From VMGX01 sp038065915 (GTDB taxonomy: Bacteria; Patescibacteriota; Minisyncoccia; Phycocordibacterales; 21-14-all-36-13), in NCBI GenBank assembly GCA_038065915.1, contig JBBTPZ010000014.1, positions 1-40,131 on the forward strand: a stretch of DNA of 40,131 nucleotides, given 5' to 3'. Shown here piece after piece: positions 1-6,958 of this stretch. Made by a program: the position numbers and the translations under genes. The notes beneath the pieces are model-generated. The model did no database searches. It worked only from the letters and a program-made list of their open reading frames with translations, and was not told the DNA's origin. Positions within the stretch are counted from its first letter, which is position 1. Every line of letters starts with the position of its first letter.

Positions 1-360
1 AGCCAGCCCCACCGAAATCCAAAACGCAAGACCCGCCCGCATTCCTCCCCAGACCCCTCCTGCGGGCGGGAAATCAGCCGAGGCAAAGCGGAAATCCTTT
101 CCCCCAGAAAAAATAAGCTTTCCGCTTTGCCGAGACCGAATTGAAGCCCCGCCACACTGCCCGAATACTTGGAGGGCAGAACCCCAAAGAAAAATGTCCT
201 TTCCTTTTTCAGAAAAAATTGGTCGCGCGCAAATCCGAAAAGCAAGGAACATTTTTCTTTGGGGTTGCCGAGCGGAGCGAGGCAGTGGCGGGGCTTTCAT
301 TGGTTAGGAATTTTTGATAAAGTAGGTTCGAGCGAAGTCGTAAAGACACTCCAAAAAACA
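1..360. repeat. GC-rich cluster of nested inverted repeats
   Basis: This stretch is much richer in G and C than the rest of the window and I see no convincing gene in it. It is built of perfect inverted repeats: 32-41 with 61-70 (10 bp), 82-94 with 119-131 (13 bp), and a nested pair in which 145-161 matches 281-296 (two-base bulge) around a perfect 17-bp pair at 181-197 and 249-265. The 155-base nested structure could fold into one long hairpin. It resembles an accumulation of palindromic repeat elements rather than coding sequence. A short ORF at 169-375 runs through both arms and is probably spurious. Confidence 0.6.
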
Positions 361-408
361 AAAACTTCAAGATAATTTTTTTAACACATCTATGGCATGG
401 CGTAGATT

Positions 409-510
409 GGTGTGGAATAAATTCAAATGCTCTGACTTTTAAACCTCTTAAATGAGGTTTAAAAGAATCGTGTTAGATTTAATTCTATTTTAAGCATTTG
501 AATCCACAAT
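409..510. repeat. Nested hairpin element ending in ATCCACAAT
   Basis: An outer inverted repeat (421-431 with 493-503, 11 bp perfect) encloses an inner 11-bp hairpin (437-447 with 454-464, six-base loop). The right end reads ATCCACAAT, one base off the ATCCATAAT that follows hairpins at 12791, 12835, 13433, 40089 and 40123. The rest of 511-680 is AT-rich and I see no gene in it. Confidence 0.55.
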
Positions 511-683
511 GTTTTTGTTTTTATAATTTTGTCGTGTTGGTTATTTAAGATTTATTAAAAATTATACATTCCCATTGCACATAAATCTTTCAATTTTGCG
601 ACAGTTTTTTGTAACCATATCAACTTTTTTTGTTTTCCACACATTAAATTTGGAATATTAATTTTTCTGCTATAATATAGCTC

Positions 684-711
684 TTGCATATATACCCCCA
701 TAGGGTATTAT
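684..711 (+). promoter_or_regulatory. csoR promoter with overlapping CsoR-type operator
   Basis: TTGCAT (684-689) and TATTAT (706-711) are spaced by 16 bases. The palindrome ATACCCCCATAGGGTAT (692-708) fills the spacer and runs into the -10 box. A nearly identical box lies in the same place in a promoter at 5288-5316. G/C-tract palindromes of this kind are typical CsoR operators, so this is probably an autoregulated copper-responsive promoter. A second possible -10, TATAAT, lies at 671-676. Confidence 0.7.
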
Positions 712-723
712 TATTTTGATAAC

Positions 724-993
724 ATGAAAAAAAATATAAAAAATAAAATTACACGCAGATTAAAGGTTTTGGAAGGACAGATAAGGGGACTTCAAAATAT
801 GATAAAGGAAGATAAATATTGTATAGATATTATTAATCAATCATCCGCCGTAAAACAAGCGTTATCAAGTGTGGAAAATTTAATTATGGAAGAGCATCTT
901 TCAACATGTGTTATTAAACAAATTAAAGACAAAAAGGAATCAAAAGCCATTAAAGAAATTTTAAACGTTTATAAATTATCAAAAAATAAATAA
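724..993 (+). CDS. csoR: CsoR-family copper-sensing repressor
   Basis: This 89-residue, all-helical protein belongs to the CsoR/FrmR/RcnR (DUF156) repressor family. The N-terminal part has the family pattern RLKVLEGQIRGL (residues 12-23). C33, H58 and C62 reproduce the spacing of the Cys-His-Cys Cu(I) site of characterised CsoR proteins, which favours copper over nickel, formaldehyde or persulfide sensing. In this family apo-CsoR binds DNA and Cu(I) releases it. The gene heads a tightly packed operon, and an operator-like palindrome covers its own promoter. No Shine-Dalgarno sequence is visible. Family assignment is secure; copper as the inducer is inferred from the residues and from a CopA gene further on. 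Confidence 0.92.
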   Translation: MKKNIKNKITRRLKVLEGQIRGLQNMIKEDKYCIDIINQSSAVKQALSSVENLIMEEHLSTCVIKQIKDKKESKAIKEILNVYKLSKNK

Positions 994-1006
994 ATTTATT
1001 ATTTTT

Positions 1007-1492
1007 ATGAAAAACAACAATATTTTTTTATGGGTTGGATTAATTATCCTTGCGTTGGTGTTGATTTTTGTCGCAAAAAACAACGGACCAACGGGAGATA
1101 ACTTTGTTAAAAGTGTTCTTATTTTGGAAGAAACATTTTGGGATTTTAAAACGATAAGTATGGCCGACGGAAATGTTAGTCATGATTTTGTATTAAAAAA
1201 TAATGGAAGCGAGCCAATCAAAATAACAAAAATACAGACAAGTTGTATGTGTACAAACGCGAATTTATTAACAAATGACGGCAAAGTCAAAGGACCGTTC
1301 GGCATGCACGAATCACCACCTGTGAATTTAGAAATCATGCCGAATGAAAGCGTTAAATTACAAGCGATTTTTGACCCGAATGCGCATGGACCGGCTGGAG
1401 TCGGAGTTATGGACAGAAGCATATACATTGATACCAATTCCTCAGAAAAACCAAAATTAGAATTAAAATTTGTAGCCAACGTAATAAAGTAA
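1007..1492 (+). CDS. DUF1573 membrane-anchored protein
   Basis: This 161-residue protein has one N-terminal membrane segment (about residues 5-23) followed by an extracytoplasmic DUF1573-type domain. The family pattern is visible in FWDFKTISMADGNVSHDFVLKNNG, given here only as residues about 44-68, and in the KITKIQTSCMCTNA motif. The two cysteines in SCMC could bind metal or form a disulfide. DUF1573 domains have an immunoglobulin-like fold and no settled function. It lies 13 bases after csoR and three bases before a CcdA-like gene, so the three are probably co-transcribed and the protein may be a thiol or copper partner of the CcdA homologue. That role is inferred. Confidence 0.75.
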   Translation: MKNNNIFLWVGLIILALVLIFVAKNNGPTGDNFVKSVLILEETFWDFKTISMADGNVSHDFVLKNNGSEPIKITKIQTSCMCTNANLLTNDGKVKGPFGMHESPPVNLEIMPNESVKLQAIFDPNAHGPAGVGVMDRSIYIDTNSSEKPKLELKFVANVIK

Positions 1493-1495
1493 AAA

Positions 1496-2386
1496 ATGGA
1501 TATTTTATTTAGTGTATCTATAATCGCGTCATTTGTGGCTGGCATGGTAGCTTTGTTTGCTCCGTGTTGTGTGAGCATTCTTCTCCCAACATACCTGGCG
1601 GCTGTATTTAGAGAAAAAACAAAAGTTCTAAAGATGACTTTCATATATTTTTTGGGAATGGCAATCATTCTTATACCGATAGGATTGGGAGCGGCTTTTA
1701 TTACCAAATTTTTTCAAGATATTCATATTGAACTTTATATTTTGGGCGGGTTGATGATGGTTGCATTTGGAATAATGAGTTTTGCAGGCAAAGGCATGGC
1801 AATGTTGCCAAAATCACTTCAACCAAAAGCTGGCGGTTTTTCTAAAAAATCAGTGTTTATGTTAGGTGTTTTTTCAGGTGCGGCGACATCCTGTTGTGCT
1901 CCAGTTCTTGCTGGTGCCTTAACCCTAGCAGTTCTAAGCGGAACATTTGTAAAAGCGATAATTGTCGTATTTGCTTATGTCTTTGGAATGACAATACCTT
2001 TGTTTGTTATAGCTACATTCTGGGATAAATTTGACATACAAAATTCTCGTCTGGTTCGCGGAAAACTTTTTAAATTTAAATTTGGCAAAAAAATATTTTA
2101 TATTCATTCAACGAATCTAATAGCAGGAATTATTTTTTCAGTCATTGGATTAATGTTAATAACACTTGCTCTTTCAGGAAATACATTTTGGGCACCATCG
2201 GCCCAAGTAAGTTTTGGAGAATCTCTGACAAGATTTTCTACTAAAATAGTAAATGCTCTACAAATAATTCCGGATTACATATGGGGAGTGATTATTGTCG
2301 CTATTTTTGCATTTTTGTTAAGGTTTAGTTTTAATAATTTTAATAGAAATAATAAAAAACAAGAAAATGAAAATACTCAACACTAA
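1496..2386 (+). CDS. CcdA/DsbD-type transmembrane thiol transporter
   Basis: A polytopic membrane protein of 296 residues with six to eight predicted helices, resembling the DsbD-beta/CcdA family that carries reducing equivalents across the membrane. The two family cysteine sites are visible as APCCVSILLP near residue 23 in the first helix and TSCCAPVLAG near residue 128; both are vicinal Cys-Cys pairs followed by proline-containing helices. It starts three bases after the DUF1573 gene and overlaps the next gene by 20 bases, so translation is probably coupled. A paralogue lies at 5955-6842 with the same length and layout but a stop codon inside. Substrate partner is unknown; the island suggests extracytoplasmic thiol or copper-site maintenance. 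Confidence 0.8.
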   Translation: MDILFSVSIIASFVAGMVALFAPCCVSILLPTYLAAVFREKTKVLKMTFIYFLGMAIILIPIGLGAAFITKFFQDIHIELYILGGLMMVAFGIMSFAGKGMAMLPKSLQPKAGGFSKKSVFMLGVFSGAATSCCAPVLAGALTLAVLSGTFVKAIIVVFAYVFGMTIPLFVIATFWDKFDIQNSRLVRGKLFKFKFGKKIFYIHSTNLIAGIIFSVIGLMLITLALSGNTFWAPSAQVSFGESLTRFSTKIVNALQIIPDYIWGVIIVAIFAFLLRFSFNNFNRNNKKQENENTQH

Positions 2387-3266
2387 AAATAAAGCGAGAT
2401 TGGCAATCTTTGCCGTTGTGCTATTTATTTTTTTTCTCGTTTCCTATTTTGACTTTGATGTAAAAATAAAAACGAGGACAGAATCTAATGTGGAAAAATT
2501 AACTCAATCTGATTATTTGCAAAAAGAAGTTTTGCCAGAAAATGGTGTGGAATTACCGGTTGTTTGGGGCGATATTGGAAAAAAGTTAACGGATTCAGGA
2601 GTGATAGATTCTAAAAAATTTGAAGGCCTCTACAACAAAAGAGGCGGGTTGGATGACGAAGAAAAATCTCTTCTGTATGCAGAAAATAACGGAAAAATTA
2701 TAATTACAAAAGAAAACTCTGGTTTCATACTGAATATTTTTTGGGCGCTTGGCCTATCCAACAAAAATTCTGTTTTAGAAAAAGGACCAATGATGAATCC
2801 TGAATATGGCGGAGCGGAGAATTTTGCTTCCACAGGCGGGTGGACAATTGCCAATGGAAATATTATGAATCATTATAGCGCGCATTCTTTTGTTGTACTC
2901 ACAAAAGAACAACAGGAACTTGTAGAAAGAGTATCCAAAAATATTTATCGTCCGTGTTGTGGAAATTCAACTTACTTTCCCGACTGCAACCACGGAATGG
3001 CGATGCTCGGACTTCTGGAATTGATGGCGTCTCAAGGCGTGAGTGAACAGGATATGTATAAAATAGCTCTTCAGGTTAATTCGTTTTGGTTTCCCGGTAC
3101 ATATTTAACAATAGCTAAATATTTTGGAATGAGAAATGTAGAATGGAAAGATATTAATCCAAAAGAAGTGTTGGGAGAAATTTATTCAAGCGGTCAAGGA
3201 TACAAACGAATTCTTCAAGAATTAGAACCGGAAAAAATTCAAGGTGGTGGAGGATGCTCCGCTTAA
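2367..3266 (+). CDS. Anchored Cys-rich protein, copy A of a paralogous pair
   Basis: I do not recognise a characterised family. The 299-residue protein has one N-terminal membrane segment (about residues 11-30) and a soluble domain expected outside the membrane. The domain holds a conserved core rich in Tyr, Trp and His with the cysteine cluster YRPCCGNSTYFPDCNHGMAM, and it ends in a GGGGCSA tail. The CC, C and H residues look like a metal or redox site. It overlaps the upstream CcdA-like gene by 20 bases and is followed by a paralogue at 3314. The central 175 bases are identical in both copies while the flanks have diverged strongly. Copper or thiol chemistry is inferred from the island. Confidence 0.7.
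   Translation: MKILNTKNKARLAIFAVVLFIFFLVSYFDFDVKIKTRTESNVEKLTQSDYLQKEVLPENGVELPVVWGDIGKKLTDSGVIDSKKFEGLYNKRGGLDDEEKSLLYAENNGKIIITKENSGFILNIFWALGLSNKNSVLEKGPMMNPEYGGAENFASTGGWTIANGNIMNHYSAHSFVVLTKEQQELVERVSKNIYRPCCGNSTYFPDCNHGMAMLGLLELMASQGVSEQDMYKIALQVNSFWFPGTYLTIAKYFGMRNVEWKDINPKEVLGEIYSSGQGYKRILQELEPEKIQGGGGCSA
2815..3014 (+). repeat. Near-identical block shared with 3798-3997
   Basis: Bases 2815-2989 are identical to 3798-3972 (175 bp, offset 983). One synonymous change follows (C2990 against T3973), then 24 more identical bases. Outside this block the two genes differ at many positions, so the identity is not explained by a simple recent duplication of the whole gene. Confidence 0.9.
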
Positions 3267-3313
3267 TAATATTAATTGTTAAATAAAAATTTGATATTAG
3301 CAATTAAAAAATC

Positions 3314-4300
3314 ATGACGATAGATGACCAAAACAACGAAGATTTTTCCAACAAGAAAGTATCATCGCAAACTAACGTTACGGACAAGCGTAATTTTGCG
3401 CTTTCTGTGAGTATTGTTATTACTGCTCTAATTTTAGGGTTTGCGTGGATTTATACTGTAAAGCTCAAAATATCATTGCAAGCCAAGAATCAAATAGAAA
3501 CGGAAACACAATTGTCAGTTGAAGAAGCAATTGAATTGCCTTTGCGTTGGGATAATCTCGGAGTGCAAATGATTGATGCAGGCGTAATTAATCAAGAAGC
3601 ATTTGAGTCAATTTATGCACAGCGCGGAGGTTTGGACTCTCAAGAAAAACAACTTCTTCTTGGCAAATCCAACGGCACTATAAAAATTAATCAACAAAAT
3701 GCCGGCTTTTTTCTAAATTTTCTTTGGGCATTTGGGCTAAGCAACAAAAATTCAATTCTTGAAAATGGCCCCATGATGGACCCACAATATGGCGGAACGG
3801 AGAATTTTGCTTCCACAGGCGGGTGGACAATTGCCAATGGAAATATTATGAATCATTATAGCGCGCATTCTTTTGTTGTACTCACAAAAGAACAACAGGA
3901 ACTTGTAGAAAGAGTATCCAAAAATATTTATCGTCCGTGTTGTGGAAATTCAACTTACTTTCCCGACTGCAATCACGGAATGGCGATGCTCGGACTTTTG
4001 GAACTTTTAGCCGCACAGGGAATTGATGAACAAACTATTTACAAAGTAGCGCTTGAAGTAAATAAACTTTGGTTTCCCGAACAATACAATGTCATTACGC
4101 AATATTTATTGAATAACAATAAAAATATTGAAAATATTAATCCTAGAGAGATTTTGGGAATAAATTATTCCAGCGCTTCGGGGTATGGTCGAATTTTACA
4201 ATCCGTCGGCCCCCAACCTTCAAAAGATAGTGTTAATTGTAGTATCGGGGGAGAAAGCACGGCTCCAGCTCAATCAAGTGGCAGTGGTTGCGGAATTTAA
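3314..4300 (+). CDS. Anchored Cys-rich protein, copy B of a paralogous pair
   Basis: Paralogue of the preceding gene, 328 residues, with a longer charged N-terminus before its single membrane segment (about residues 27-47). The same core is present, including YRPCCGNSTYFPDCNHGMAM, and the protein ends in a flexible Ser/Gly tail with cysteines (GSGCGI). The flanking parts align with copy A only loosely (for example the LGLSNKNS-type segment before the core and the LWFPEQY segment after it). The pair lies between a CcdA-like gene and a small CC-containing membrane protein, so both may bind copper or form disulfides outside the cell membrane. No function is known to me. Confidence 0.7.
   Translation: MTIDDQNNEDFSNKKVSSQTNVTDKRNFALSVSIVITALILGFAWIYTVKLKISLQAKNQIETETQLSVEEAIELPLRWDNLGVQMIDAGVINQEAFESIYAQRGGLDSQEKQLLLGKSNGTIKINQQNAGFFLNFLWAFGLSNKNSILENGPMMDPQYGGTENFASTGGWTIANGNIMNHYSAHSFVVLTKEQQELVERVSKNIYRPCCGNSTYFPDCNHGMAMLGLLELLAAQGIDEQTIYKVALEVNKLWFPEQYNVITQYLLNNNKNIENINPREILGINYSSASGYGRILQSVGPQPSKDSVNCSIGGESTAPAQSSGSGCGI
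3798..3997 (+). repeat. Near-identical block shared with 2815-3014
   Basis: Second copy of the block described at 2815-3014. It encodes the core with the CCG and CNHG cysteine motifs. Confidence 0.9.
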
Positions 4301-4315
4301 TGATAAAAATCATTT

Positions 4316-4750
4316 ATGATTCTTAAATCTACAATTTATGGTCTTATAGGAACAACAGTTTTACTCACTGTATTTTTTTCTTTTGTCAGTCTTATTTCCG
4401 GTTGGGATTTTGCTTTGAGTCAGTTTTTGCAATTCTGGTATTTTATTGTTAGTTTGGCGGTTGGTTTTGGCATACAAATCGGTCTTTATACTTATTTAAA
4501 AAATGCCATTCATAAATCAGAATCATCGGGCAGAATACTCGCAGTATCGGGAACAACATCTACGGGCGCTATGATATCATGTTGTGCGCATTATATTGCA
4601 AATATTCTACCGATTGTTGGTGTTACCGGATTTATAAGTGTCATAGGACAATATCAAATTGAACTTTTCTGGATTGGACTCATTTTTAATATTGCGGGAA
4701 TTATTTATATCGGGAGAAAAGTAATTTCATTTCATAGGTCACAAATGTAA
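4316..4750 (+). CDS. Small membrane protein with CC motif
   Basis: A 144-residue protein with about four membrane helices (near residues 5-27, 38-60, 77-100 and 112-133). The motif SGTTSTGAMISCCAHY falls at the start of the third helix and places a vicinal cysteine pair and a histidine in or near the membrane, reminiscent of the CC sites of the CcdA-like neighbours, although the protein is too short to be one of them. It follows the paralogous Cys-rich pair by 15 bases and is probably in the same operon. I do not recognise the family. Transport or relay of Cu(I) or reducing equivalents is a guess from context. Confidence 0.6.
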   Translation: MILKSTIYGLIGTTVLLTVFFSFVSLISGWDFALSQFLQFWYFIVSLAVGFGIQIGLYTYLKNAIHKSESSGRILAVSGTTSTGAMISCCAHYIANILPIVGVTGFISVIGQYQIELFWIGLIFNIAGIIYIGRKVISFHRSQM

Positions 4751-4796
4751 AATTAGTTGGAACATTTTATTTAATTACAAAATAAGTAAAAAATTT

Positions 4797-5291
4797 ATGG
4801 ATAATATTGAAAAAAATTCAATTTTTGACAACAAGAAAAACAAATTGTTTTTAGTTATTTTTAGTGTTATTGGAATTATTATTGTAGTTATTCTTGCAAA
4901 TAGATTTTTAATTGATAAAAACGATGATGTCAAAAATGAAAACAATTCAATTTCCGTTTCATCGGTTATTTCTTCAGGAACACAAACTAACAACGAAGGC
5001 GCAGTAACAGTTAAAGTAACCCCAAATTTGTCGGATTGGAGTTTTGAAGTGACTCTTGATACCCATTCTGTGAGCATTAATAAAGATTTAACGAAAGTTT
5101 CTATTCTTATTGACGAGAACAAAAATGAATATATGCCAATTATATGGGACGGTGATTCCTCCGATGGTCATCACCGCACCGGTATTCTTCGTTTTGGCAA
5201 AATTATACCAATACCCAAGTCGGTTACCTTGGTAATTCGTCAAATCGGTGATATAGCTGAAAGAAAGTTTTTGTGGACAATCAATCCTTGA
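4797..5291 (+). CDS. Anchored extracytoplasmic protein, GHHR-motif family
   Basis: This 164-residue protein has a membrane segment near residues 17-38, a Ser/Asn-rich linker, and a beta-rich domain with the segments LDTHSVSINKDL and WDGDSSDGHHRTGILRF. I recall similar LDTHS...WDG...GHHR-G sequences in uncharacterised secreted proteins, but I cannot name a function. The paired histidines could bind metal. It is the last gene before a second CsoR-type promoter, whose -35 box overlaps its stop codon. It probably belongs to the first operon. Start chosen at the ATG preceding the charged cytoplasmic tail. Confidence 0.6.
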   Translation: MDNIEKNSIFDNKKNKLFLVIFSVIGIIIVVILANRFLIDKNDDVKNENNSISVSSVISSGTQTNNEGAVTVKVTPNLSDWSFEVTLDTHSVSINKDLTKVSILIDENKNEYMPIIWDGDSSDGHHRTGILRFGKIIPIPKSVTLVIRQIGDIAERKFLWTINP

Positions 5292-5316
5292 CCAGAATAC
5301 CCCAGGGGGGTATTAT
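5288..5316 (+). promoter_or_regulatory. Second CsoR-type operator/promoter
   Basis: TTGACC (5288-5293) and TATTAT (5311-5316) are spaced by 17 bases. The 17-base palindrome ATACCCCAGGGGGGTAT (5297-5313) lies across the spacer and enters the -10 box, exactly as in the csoR promoter. It should drive the unit that begins with the small CPVC/HGGGCCH gene at 5380. The -35 box overlaps the stop of the upstream gene. Confidence 0.75.
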
Positions 5317-5379
5317 AGATATAGAGATAAATAAAATAATAGAAAGTCGAGTTTAATAATAAATAATCAACAATATCTA

Positions 5380-5556
5380 ATGTTTAACTTTTTTAAGAAA
5401 AAATGTCCTGTTTGTAAAACGGGACTTGAGGAAGGGAAAAATTATCCCGAAGGATTTGGTGAAAAATTTTGTTCAGAAAATTGTAAAGAAGAGTATGGAA
5501 AGCAGTTAGCCCAAAAACCATCGCAACATTCTCATGGTGGTGGATGTTGTCATTAA
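5380..5556 (+). CDS. Small TRASH/YHS-like metal-binding protein
   Basis: An ORF of 58 codons, ATG at 5380 and TAA at 5554. The product begins MFNFFKKKCPVCKTGLEEG, has a second pair in KFCSENCKEEY, and ends SHGGGCCH. The CPVC...FCSENCKEEY pattern matches TRASH/YHS-type treble-clef metal-binding domains, which often act in copper or other heavy-metal handling. The extra tail with two vicinal cysteines flanked by histidines is an independent candidate Cu(I) site. It is the first gene behind the second CsoR operator, so copper-induced expression as a metallochaperone or buffer is a fair inference. Below the usual length cut-off and easily missed in annotation. Confidence 0.75.
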   Translation: MFNFFKKKCPVCKTGLEEGKNYPEGFGEKFCSENCKEEYGKQLAQKPSQHSHGGGCCH

Positions 5557-5640
5557 AAAAACGAAGTCCCGTATCAAAGCGAAGCTTCTGGTGCGGTGGG
5601 TCGACCCCAGTAGTAGAGCAAAGCTCACTGCGGGGCAAGA
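5557..5640. repeat. GC-rich palindromic remnant
   Basis: A short GC-rich piece between the small metal-binding gene and the next repeat element. It contains the palindrome GGGTCGACCC near 5597-5606 and a small GAGC-AAA-GCTC hairpin near 5616-5626. Its base composition resembles 1-360. No gene is visible. Confidence 0.4.
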
Positions 5641-5671
5641 AAATTAATAATCAGCTTTAACTAAAAATTAT

Positions 5672-5757
5672 ATGAACCCCGTTAAAAATTTAGTAAATTA
5701 ACTTAACAGGGTTATATAAATAAATTTATTATGACTACACAAATTTCTAACGGGGTG
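5672..5757. repeat. ACCCCGTTAGAAAT inverted-repeat element, copy 1
   Basis: Left arm ACCCCGTTAAAAATT at 5676-5690, right arm AATTTCTAACGGGGT at 5742-5756; they are reverse complements apart from one base. An internal partial repeat (TTAACAGGGTT, near 5703-5713) can pair with the left arm as an alternative. The left end reads ATGAACCCC. The right end supplies the GTG (5755-5757) that is the best start of the DUF2892 gene. Confidence 0.8.
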
Positions 5758-5955
5758 AATCAAAATTTAGGGAAATTAGATAGAATTTTTAGATTTGTCT
5801 TGGGAATATTATGGCTTAGTCCGATGGCGCCACAATTTGGCACAGAGTGGGCCAACATAATTATCGTTATCGTGGCGTTGATCGCACTTCTTGAGAGTTT
5901 TCTTGGTTGGTGTTGGCTTCATCGTTTGTTTGGCATAGATAATAATAATCAGTAA
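5755..5955 (+). CDS. DUF2892 (YgaP-like) inner membrane protein
   Basis: A small membrane protein with two helices of the DUF2892 family. Family members normally begin with a short Asn-rich segment followed by G-x-x-DR-x-x-R; here NQNLGKLDRIFRFVLG starts directly after the GTG at 5755, so I prefer that start (66 residues). An ATG at 5731 is in frame and would add eight residues encoded by the repeat arm. The motif LGWCWLHRLFG near the end places a single Cys between Trp residues at the membrane edge. DUF2892 domains often accompany rhodanese or metal-resistance genes; function unknown. The stop overlaps the start of the next gene by one base. Confidence 0.75.
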   Translation: MNQNLGKLDRIFRFVLGILWLSPMAPQFGTEWANIIIVIVALIALLESFLGWCWLHRLFGIDNNNQ

Positions 5956-6842
5956 TGGAATTACTTTTAAGCGCATCATTAATCGCGGCATTCATTGCCG
6001 GAATTGCGGCGCTCTTTGCCCCGTGTTGTATCACTGTTCTTTTGCCCGCCTATTTCGGTTCCATATTTCGTGAAAGATACAAAGTGTTTTTAATGACTTT
6101 TATATTTTTCTTGGGAATTCTTACAGTATTTCTTCCCATTGGTCTTGGAGTCGCCGCGCTAGGGAAATTATTCAGCCAATATCATAATATTATTTTCGGC
6201 ATAGGAAGCACATTTCTTACTATTCTTGGAATTTTTCTTCTCACCGGTATTCATTTTTCTTTACCAATGAGAGTAAGCCCTGCCCTCAAGAAACACAATG
6301 CTGTTTCTGTATTTGTGCTTGGTATATTTTCAGGAATTGCCACTACTTGTTGCGCACCAGTGCTAGCTGGTGTCTTGGCTCTCGCAACTCTTCCGAGCTC
6401 AATATTTTGGGGTGGTTTTTATACTTTAAGTTTTGTTCTTGGAATGGTCGCGCCACTCTTTATTATATCTCTTTTCCTTGACAAGATTAACTTTGAACAA
6501 AAATTTCTACGAATCTTCAGTAGACCGATTCGATACCGATTAATCGGCAAAGAAATAAGTATTACCGTTTCCGAAGCAGTATAGGGCATTACTTTTCTTG
6601 CCATGGGCGTTTTGATTTTTTATCTTGCGCTTACTAATCGGCTTTTTATGCAAGCCGGAGGATATCAGACAGATATTAATATTTATCTCACAAAAGTTTT
6701 GCAATCAATAAGCGGTGTTGTGCAAGCGGTTCCCGAATATGTCTGGGCGCTTTTGTTAGTTATAATTATTAGCGGAATTGTTTGGCGGGTTGCTCGTCAA
6801 TTCAACAAAGAAAAACAAGAAGAAAAAATAACAAAAAGTTGA
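5955..6842 (+). pseudogene. CcdA/DsbD-type paralogue interrupted by an in-frame TAG
   Basis: Reading from the ATG at 5955 gives 209 residues that align with the CcdA-like protein at 1496, including APCCITVLLPAYFGS and TTCCAPVLAGVLAL with both cysteine pairs. A TAG at 6582-6584 then stops translation. The same frame continues without shift through the last two helices to TGA-free TAA-type end near 6842, giving 295 codons in total against 296 residues in the intact paralogue. The stop falls where the paralogue has Ala in its STNLIAGI segment. Downstream translation could restart at the ATG at 6603. TAG is used as an ordinary stop by gyrB and mltG here, so recoding is unlikely. A recent nonsense mutation, a split but working protein, or a sequencing error remain possible. 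Confidence 0.75.
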
Positions 6843-6873
6843 TAATTATTAATAATTTTATAAAATAAAATCA

Positions 6874-6958
6874 TGAACCCCGTTAGAAATCTAATAAATT
6901 AATTTGACGGGACGCATAATCTAATAAATTTATGAATACACAAATTTCTAACGGGATG
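6874..6958. repeat. ACCCCGTTAGAAAT inverted-repeat element, copy 2
   Basis: Left arm ACCCCGTTAGAAAT at 6877-6890 and right arm ATTTCTAACGGG at 6943-6954. CTAATAAATT is repeated directly inside (6891-6900 and 6921-6930), and an internal TTGACGGGAC segment (6904-6913) can pair with the left arm. The left end reads ATGAACCCC and the right end runs into the ATG at 6956, the best start of the peroxiredoxin-like gene. Confidence 0.8.

Noticed and set aside
169..375. 68-residue ORF in the GC-rich start of the window
   Set aside because: It runs through both arms of nested inverted repeats, has low-complexity composition and no recognisable pattern.
6582..6584. Recoded TAG in the CcdA-like paralogue
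   Set aside because: TAG ends gyrB, mltG and other genes normally, so general recoding does not fit.
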